From positions 8,697,501-8,761,500 of the forward strand of contig OX327693.1 of assembly GCA_946807835.1 (NCBI GenBank): a stretch of DNA of 64,000 nucleotides, given 5' to 3'. Below are positions 58,080 to 64,000 of the stretch, in pieces; the first letter of the stretch is position 1; each line of letters opens with the position of its first letter. A program made the position numbers and the translations under genes. The notes under the pieces are model-generated. The model was not told the origin of the DNA. It saw nothing but the letters and a program-made list of their open reading frames with translations, and ran no database searches. This DNA comes from Ailanthus altissimus (Eukaryota > Streptophyta > Magnoliopsida > Sapindales > Simaroubaceae).

Positions 58080-59560
58080 AGAGAAGTAAAAGGTAGTTGA
58101 GAGCAAGATGAATGGAGAAATTCCTATCATGATGGCAAATGTTTTGGCAGAAATTCTAAAGTATTTAAAAGAGATGAGGAAATAAATAAAATCAAGAACT
58201 AAAGGAGAGGTTAATCATGATGGAAGGTTTTAAAGAACTGCATACAAGAGATGATTAATGCAAGCAGTTACAATAAAATAACTTAGAGGATAATGTGGCT
58301 AAGAAATTGAGCCAGAAAAAGATAGAAACATTAAACAATAAAGATAACACGAGAGTTTTAATAATGAAAAAAGTAGAAGAGATGTATGAGAGGATGAAGA
58401 AACCTAAAATAATGAAGGATGCAATGATCTTAGCTCAGAAGGTGAATTAAAACCCATTTTATCTATTCGGATCATTCTGAAGCTGCAAAAATTTGTCATC
58501 CTCAAATTTCAATACGATGGATTAAGCAATTAGGAGGAGTATCTCTTTTACTTTAATACAAAGATGATCATGCACATCGATATGAACCAATTAAATGCAT
58601 CACATATCCTTCTAATCTCAAAGGACTAGTTCAAATTTAGTTCTAAAGCTTGAAGGAAAACTCAGTGGCCTTTTACACTAAGTTATTTGCATAGTTTATA
58701 GCTCAGTACATAAGGAAAAAGAAGAGAAGGAAGATAATATTTGACTTGTTTCTTATCAAATAAGAGGAAAGTTAGACAATTAATAGCTTTCCAAACATAT
58801 TTAATAGAGTGCTGAGTGAGATAGGGAATTATGACATGGAGATTGTTGCACAAGTATATTGGAAGGCGGTGAAGCCATCAACATCGTACTATTAATATCT
58901 TGTGAGGAAGAATTCTACTTATTTTGAGGTTATAAATTAGAAGTCAGAGCAGTAGATTCAAGACTAGGAAGATGATGTCATAGTGCATAAAAAAGTAACC
59001 ATGATAGTTGCACAAAAAAATGGAGAAACATAAAAAAGAAAGGTGTTAAGCGACTTTGGAAGATATGATTCACGTACAAAAACAATGTCTTTTTTAGATG
59101 TAAAGAGTCATGTTGACTCTAGAAGATTAAAAGGAATCAAAACATTGTGCCTTTCACAAAGAGTATGGCTATCACATTAGCTGTTATTGGTACTTGAATG
59201 GGTAGATTAATGCTTTAATGAGATATAGTTACCTAAAAGAATTTAGATTAGAGACGAAAAAAGAAAGAGATAATGGAAGATATAGAGAAAGATACTAATT
59301 ATGGATAAGGTAAGAAGCCATTTAAGCCTATGGGCATGAGCTTGATCCAAGGATTTATACTTGAATTTTATTATCTAGAAGAAGAAGAAGAAGACAATAA
59401 GAGTTTTGAAGAAGAGATGGAAAAGTAGCCCGAGGATGGCACAATTGAAGAATTTGTTGCCGAGGTTGAGAAAGATTGTTTTAGAGTTGATGTAAAAGAT
59501 TTAAAAAAAGAGATAGAGAACGATAAAATGATTCTTGAATGACCAAAATTGGATGATACC
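58080..59560 (+). pseudogene. Tat-type Ty3 gag remnant
   Basis: In shifting frames: KLQKFVILKFQYDGLSN (the 'F.Y.G..DP' entry of gag), SLKGKLSGLLH-like, then FNRVLSEIGNYDMEIVAQVY, WKAVKPSTSYY and LVRKNSTYFEVI. That is the capsid region with 'A..YW.AL.P...Y..L', followed by the 'TFEEL' helix. An acidic stretch follows (59370-59520). Very many stops. Ends where minus copia gag begins. Confidence 0.6.
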
Positions 59561-59599
59561 TTTATAGAAGAGTCCGTGGAAGGTATATTGATGAGAATT

Positions 59600-60170
59600 A
59601 GCCTTGGGAGTTTTGTTGTTTCCTTTCTTGTTCCTATGCTTACAATGATAAGCAAAATGACCACCCCTTTTATAAGCATAACACTTATCTTTTTTCTTGA
59701 ATAAGGTTTTATTTTTCTTAAAATAAGTATTGCTTATGGAATCTTAATGTTTCTTATCATAATTACAACTTCTACTAAATTGGCTTTAGAAACTAATTCA
59801 TTGGCCTTTTCTAAGTTCTCTATTTGGCGATTTTTTTTTCTATTCTAATGTGCATAATAGAATATTTTAAAGTCAAATTCTTCCTTTTATGTTTATTACT
59901 TTTCTTATAATCCTTTCAGGATTCATGCAACTTTTTAATTACGCAACAATGATAAAAGGTTCAGGGAGAACTATATTTTCATTTTCAAGTCATTTAGTAA
60001 GAGGTGAAAATCATAAATTTGTGTTGTGACCTTTTTTCCCTCAGACATTTTAAAATCTAGAAAATTTGCGACAACATACTTTTGGGTACCAACATCTTTT
60101 ATTACATATTTTTTTCTTAAGATGTGCCTATAATTCATATGCATCCTTATATATGGAATATACATAATAC
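59600..60170 (-). pseudogene. Ty1/copia gag remnant with zinc knuckle
   Basis: From 60165 on minus: YVIKDVGTQKYVVANFLDFK, then MSEGKKVTTQIYDFHLLLND, the UBN2-type copia capsid. Further on (59683-59642) CYAYKRGGHFAYHC is a CCHC knuckle whose second Cys has become Tyr. Gag of the same kind should precede the copia RT remnants, but here it points away from the plus RT at 60338 and has the same orientation as the minus RT at 21157-19740. Confidence 0.82.
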
Positions 60171-60337
60171 AATTAATTTGATAATGTTTGAAGTATTGTG
60201 TTTTGATATACCTTATTTGCCTTACTCTATTTAGAGAACTCCTTTTTGTAGTTTTCTACAGTAACCTTAGGAGTAGTAGTAGTGAGAAATTTGGCTGACC
60301 CATTACATCAAGAGTATATTCTATATGCGACTTATTA

Positions 60338-62004
60338 ATGAAGAAAAAACAATTCGAACATAATTTACTTTGCGTAACCAAACATAAAGTATTTAGACCC
60401 ATGGTCCAGACAATTGAAGATGTCAAACCCATAGACATAAATAGGTTTTTATACAAAAATATAATGAAAACAACAAAGTCACTAGATACAAAGAAAGATT
60501 CATTGATCAAGATTTCTTGTAAAAATCTGGTATTGATTATAATGAAACTTATTCCTTCGCTGAGGACACAAATACATATTAATTTTTAATAAGTTTGGCA
60601 ATCTTAGAAAAACTTGATATACGTTTTATAGATGTAGTGACTACTTATCTATATGGGCCACTTGATATAAATATTTATATGAAAATCTCTGAATGACTTA
60701 ACATGCTTGAAGCATGTAATTATAATACGTATTCAATCAAGTTACAAAGACCTTTCTATGGATAAAAGATAATATAGGCACATATGTACAACTGCCTAAA
60801 CGACTACTTAACAAGAAAAGATCCAATATGCCCATGTGTATTTAATAAAAAAAGTCAGATTCATGGTTTACCATTTTGGCTGTATATGCAAATGATATAA
60901 ATCTGATCAAGACTCCTGAATAGCTCTTAAAGATTACATAATACTTAAATTGATAATTTAAAATGAAAGACTTGGAGAAGACTAAATATTATCTCAACTT
61001 GTAGATCGAGCATAAATTAAATCGAATCTTTATTCATATATTGAAAATATTCTGAGAAGTTCAATATGGATAAAGTCCATCCGTTAAGTATCCTTATAAT
61101 TGTTCAATCTCTTAATCCTAAAAAGAATCCATTGTTTTTGAAGTAATAGAATGAGAGAATACTTGGTATAGAAGTACTATACCTTAGTGAAATTATTACT
61201 TTCTTATATCTAAAGTAAGCTTATTTACAGGATTTAGTTCTGCACAACTTGATATTATAGGATTGTTGGTTATGCAAATACCAAGTATTTGTCTGATCTC
61301 CCATAAAAAAGACGTATTTATACTTTATACAAATCTCATATCGTTTCTTAAACCAAACCTTTGTTGCCACCTCCTCCAGTCATTCTAAGATTCCTGCACT
61401 AGATGAAGCAAGTATGGGATTCATATGACTGTGGTCTGTCATTCATCACATGTAGACTTTATACAATATAACAAATATTTTAATTATAATATATGAAGAC
61501 AGTGTTACTTGTATTGTTCAAGTTAGAGGCATATACATAAAAAAGATAAAATAAAATACATCTCTCTAAAATTTTTCTACACCTATAAGATGCAGCAAAA
61601 TAAAAAGATATACTCCCTTGACAATTTTATAAGCCTGTGCACTCAAATTTTCTCCAATGTCAACTTTTAGGAAATTGAATTACAAGATTCGCATGCGTCA
61701 ACTTATCAAATTGACAAACTTATGGATCTTATTATGATGGGGAGCGCTTAATCAAGGGAATCACATTCTTTTAAAAGAAGAATTACATCATTTAAAAATA
61801 TGCACTGTACTTTTAAAAGAAGAATTACATCAGGTTTTATCCCACTGAATTTTATTGGTAAAGTTTTTAATGGGAAGGTATTTGAGCATGTTTACCACTG
61901 TACATTATAGTGTTGTATTTATTTTTACTTAGGTTTTTGTCCCAATGGATTTTTCCTTAACAATATAAAATACAAAAAAAAAATACAATAAAGTGGTGAA
62001 ATCT
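60338..62004 (+). pseudogene. Ty1/copia RT-RNase H remnant
   Basis: TKHKVFRPMVQTIEDVKPID opens the RT; then DIRFIDVVTTYLYGPLDINI, YMKISE, YSIKLQRPFYG, DPICPCVFNKKS, and AVYANDINLI. The active-site YVDD has become YAND (60885-60896), so it is dead. Next come LKDLEKTKYYL-like, FNMDKVHPLS and LIIVQSLNPKKNP. RNase H follows through LHEASMGFI-like to MSTFRKLNYKIRMRQLIKL (61657-61715), the end of copia pol. A 23-bp direct repeat CTTTTAAAAGAAGAATTACA... lies at 61768 and 61810 in the 3' end. Confidence 0.85.
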
Positions 62005-62013
62005 AAAGGGGAG
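62005..62013 (+). other. Copia polypurine tract
   Basis: AAAGGGGAG directly upstream of the putative 3' LTR start TGCTATAAGG. Confidence 0.6.
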
Positions 62014-62260
62014 TGCTATAAGGCAATGAGGGGTCGATAGATTCCACCATCGCCTATAAATACATGTATAGTCCTTTTAGAATTCGTTCTTCTTCCAATC
62101 CTTTCAATATTTTTCAGAGGTTCCTTAATACTTTCTAGAGGTGTCCAAATCTTTTCAGAGACTTTTCAAGTACTTGAGCTATTTTTTTTCTATTATCTTT
62201 TATTATTTATTTATAACAATTTCGCATTTCTTTCATTCATGAATACAAAGATTAGTAAAA
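62014..62260 (+). repeat. Copia 3' LTR, putative
   Basis: Starts TGCTATAAGGCAATG after a polypurine tract. It contains a TATA box (CGCCTATAAATACATG, 62055-62061) followed by a CTT/TCC-rich leader with four CTTTTCAGAG/CTTTCTAGAG-like words. The 3' boundary is uncertain. Confidence 0.45.
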
Positions 62261-62751
62261 AAAATTTTCTAATGAGAGATTGTAGTAAAAAAGATTTATA
62301 GATGTCTAGTGATTAATCATAGATTATGACTACTTATAACCATTTCATCAATATAAGCTTTACATTCTAAAATAATAACATAATATGGGTTTTATGATAA
62401 TTTAAGATTTCATAACTACATCATTGTAAAGATAAATAAGTCTTTTGACATAGTCTTTGTTATTTTAGAGGTAAATCAGTCATTTTATTATAATTTTAAA
62501 AAAATTGATGGTAAAAGTTAATAAAAGGGGATATGGATGATTATTTTAAAAGTAGCGAGGTGGTGTTGATATTTTGGCCAAAGTATTGGATAGTTGACTA
62601 CGATCTCCCTAATTATTAATTTAAGCTATCAATATCAATCTAACTTCAAAAATCTTATTACAATCGTGCTCTTTGTTGCGACAAGTGGATGGCCTATTAG
62701 TAATTGTAATGGGTGTAAACTTCACAACTCATGCAGTGAATAATATATATG
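62261..62751. other. Spacer
   Basis: AT-rich; no feature recognised on either strand. Confidence 0.5.
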
Positions 62752-63060
62752 TGGGCCACGTGTTGAGTATTAACACAGTCATCCACTGAGATTTACATAA
62801 ATTATATTTTGATGATAATTTTAGTTTTCATTATATTGTCACACTCTCTATTTAAGTTAAAGGATAAAAATACTCTCGAGTTATATTTTCTTTATCACAT
62901 AAATAATTAAAATATCTTTAAAAGGTGAAGTTATTTTTATCTTTTAAATTAAATAAAAAGGGTGATAATATAATTAAAACCAAACTTGCTATCAAAATAT
63001 AATTTATGTAAACCTTAGGAGGTGACAGTGTTAATATCTCATAGGCCGTATATGATTTGT
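62752..63060. mobile_element. Foldback element / hairpin MITE, about 310 bp
   Basis: Two arms of roughly 145 bp are inverted copies of each other. TTACATAAATTATATTTTGA (62791) pairs with TCAAAATATAATTTATGTAA (62990), and GGGCCACG...TTAACACAGTCA pairs with TGACAGTGTTAA...GGCC. AAAGGATAAAAATA (62858) pairs with TATTTTTATCTTTT. A short loop lies around 62885-62915. No coding sequence. ATAT flanks both sides but no clear target duplication. Confidence 0.8.
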
Positions 63061-63127
63061 CATATGCTAAATGTTTTTTTTTAAAAATTAAAGTAACTTT
63101 CATTACTCCAAAGAGATTGGAAAAAAA

Positions 63128-64000
63128 ATCTCATTAAGAGGAAGTACAATAATGTTTAAGAGCAAATTTTACAATTCTATAAGTACAAATATTATAGTTT
63201 CTAAAGACATAGCTAATAGAAAAATGGTTTTGATTTTCCATTTCCTTCTGGATGTATTCAACGACCATCTAATTTCTTTCAAAGAGACCGTATTCCTCCT
63301 AATAAGATTGACAACATTGCTTGCATCAAATTTTATCATCAGTGAATTGAGATTGTTTGCTTTGGCTACTTGTGAGCTAAATAAGATAACTTTAGCTTTA
63401 GTTTCTTCCACATAACCTCTGAATGCTTCTTTAGTGACTGCCAAAAGCTACATTTTGCCTTCTACAACTTTGATGCATCTATATTCATCTTTAGAGACCT
63501 TCTAAAGGGGCTGTCCAATTTTGCCCTTGTGGTTTTTCAATTTGCTTTGTATTGCTCTTGTCTTTTTCCTTGTTACAATTGCATGAACTTAGGTATGCCT
63601 CAACTTTAGCAATAGTCTTATAGAGTCTTCCTACTTTCCATGCTGTAGAAAGTTGTTTCTTACCTGCTAATTCACCCATAAAAGCATTTAGATCCTTTCC
63701 AACTCCTCCTTGCTTGTGGTGGCTATTAGGTTGTGAAAAAAGTTCTAGAAATCCATATGTTGGATTCCTTTAGTGAGCTTTGCATACAATGAGTATTTCC
63801 ATTTTTTTTTTCTTTTTTCCATCTTGCACTTAACAAGAGCATGAAAGAAAGATTCTTCCTTTATAAGGCATCTTAGACAAAGAGGGGTGATGGTGATTTT
63901 ATTTGCTAAGAGAGTAGCTATAATAGGCAAAAGGTTAAATAAGGCTCTCTATAAGAAGATCTTGACTTTTTAGGAATTAAGAGGGACCATAACATCTTAC
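63128..64000 (-). pseudogene. L1-type LINE 3' end: zinc-binding domain and RNase H (runs off window)
   Basis: Minus strand from the window edge: KVKIFL then RALFNLLPIIATLLANKI, CLRCLIKEESFFHALVKC. This is the plant LINE zf-RVT domain with the CxxC...HxxxxC metal site. A decayed linker follows, then RNase H of the RVT_3 type: LKMNIDASK (first catalytic Asp, about 63450), AVTKEAFRGYVEETKAK, NNLNSLMIKFDASNVVNLI (second Asp), fading out near 63170. Frames 63745-63930, 63491-63679 and 63169-63444 are pieces of this one gene separated by shifts and stops. RT and endonuclease would lie beyond 64000. Confidence 0.75.

Noticed and set aside
59371..59679. 102-codon Ser-rich minus frame
   Set aside because: It is the complement of an acidic GAA/GAG-rich gag segment and a copia gag end; the Ser run is the antisense of Glu codons.
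60256..60510. 84-codon minus frame
   Set aside because: Antisense to the copia reverse transcriptase, which has clear family similarity on plus.
62752..63060. microRNA precursor gene
   Set aside because: The arms are far longer and more perfect than in a plant MIR gene; a foldback transposon explains it better.

Overview
This is plant nuclear DNA, probably from a eudicot with a large, repeat-filled genome. It is strongly AT-rich, has no long intact reading frame, and almost all of it reads as degenerate transposable elements. These are Ty3 elements (Athila-, Tekay- and Tat-like), Ty1/copia, an L1-type LINE, SINEs, a hAT transposon and a foldback element. The only host-gene-derived sequence I recognise is a broken, intron-less LOG-type cytokinin riboside-5'-monophosphate phosphoribohydrolase copy (43880-44534, minus). 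No tRNA, rRNA, CRISPR or functional protein gene was found. Names used below: O1, O2 and X are Athila-like elements, Tekay1 and Tekay2 are chromoviruses, and G and H are non-coding repeat families.

Layout. 1-9.7 kb: LTR pieces (Athila-like and family G), two copies of family H, and two adjacent tandem arrays (about 150 bp and about 50 bp units). 9.7-13.7 kb: a Ty3 gag remnant cut by a Tekay-like solo LTR with a perfect 5-bp target duplication. 14.1-14.7 kb: three SINE-like units in alternating orientation. 14.7-17.6 kb: copia pol remnant. 17.6-21.2 kb: quiet sequence, a third H copy, a SINE with target duplication, then minus-strand copia reverse transcriptase/RNase H.

21.2-57.2 kb is one nest, resolved from LTR ends and 5-bp target duplications. 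A minus-strand Athila-like LTR (X) was entered by O1. O1 was entered by O2 (24498-38378) and by Tekay2 (40624-52936). O2 was entered by Tekay1 (28501-32571), by a solo LTR (32845-34197) and, inside its 5' LTR, by a hAT element. Between its LTRs Tekay2 carries the LOG copy, a family-G repeat and a probable endogenous pararetrovirus fragment instead of gag-pol. 57.2-64 kb: Tat-like LTR/PBS/gag, head-to-head copia pieces, a long hairpin element, and the 3' part of a LINE running off the window.

Most notable: O1 and O2, with the insertions subtracted, have nearly the same internal length (about 4.4 and 4.3 kb) and the same content: gag, protease and a shared Lys/Glu-rich tail, but no reverse transcriptase, RNase H or integrase. 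They look like members of a non-autonomous gag-protease lineage that spread as such. All identities rest on reading translations and alignments by eye; no database search was possible.
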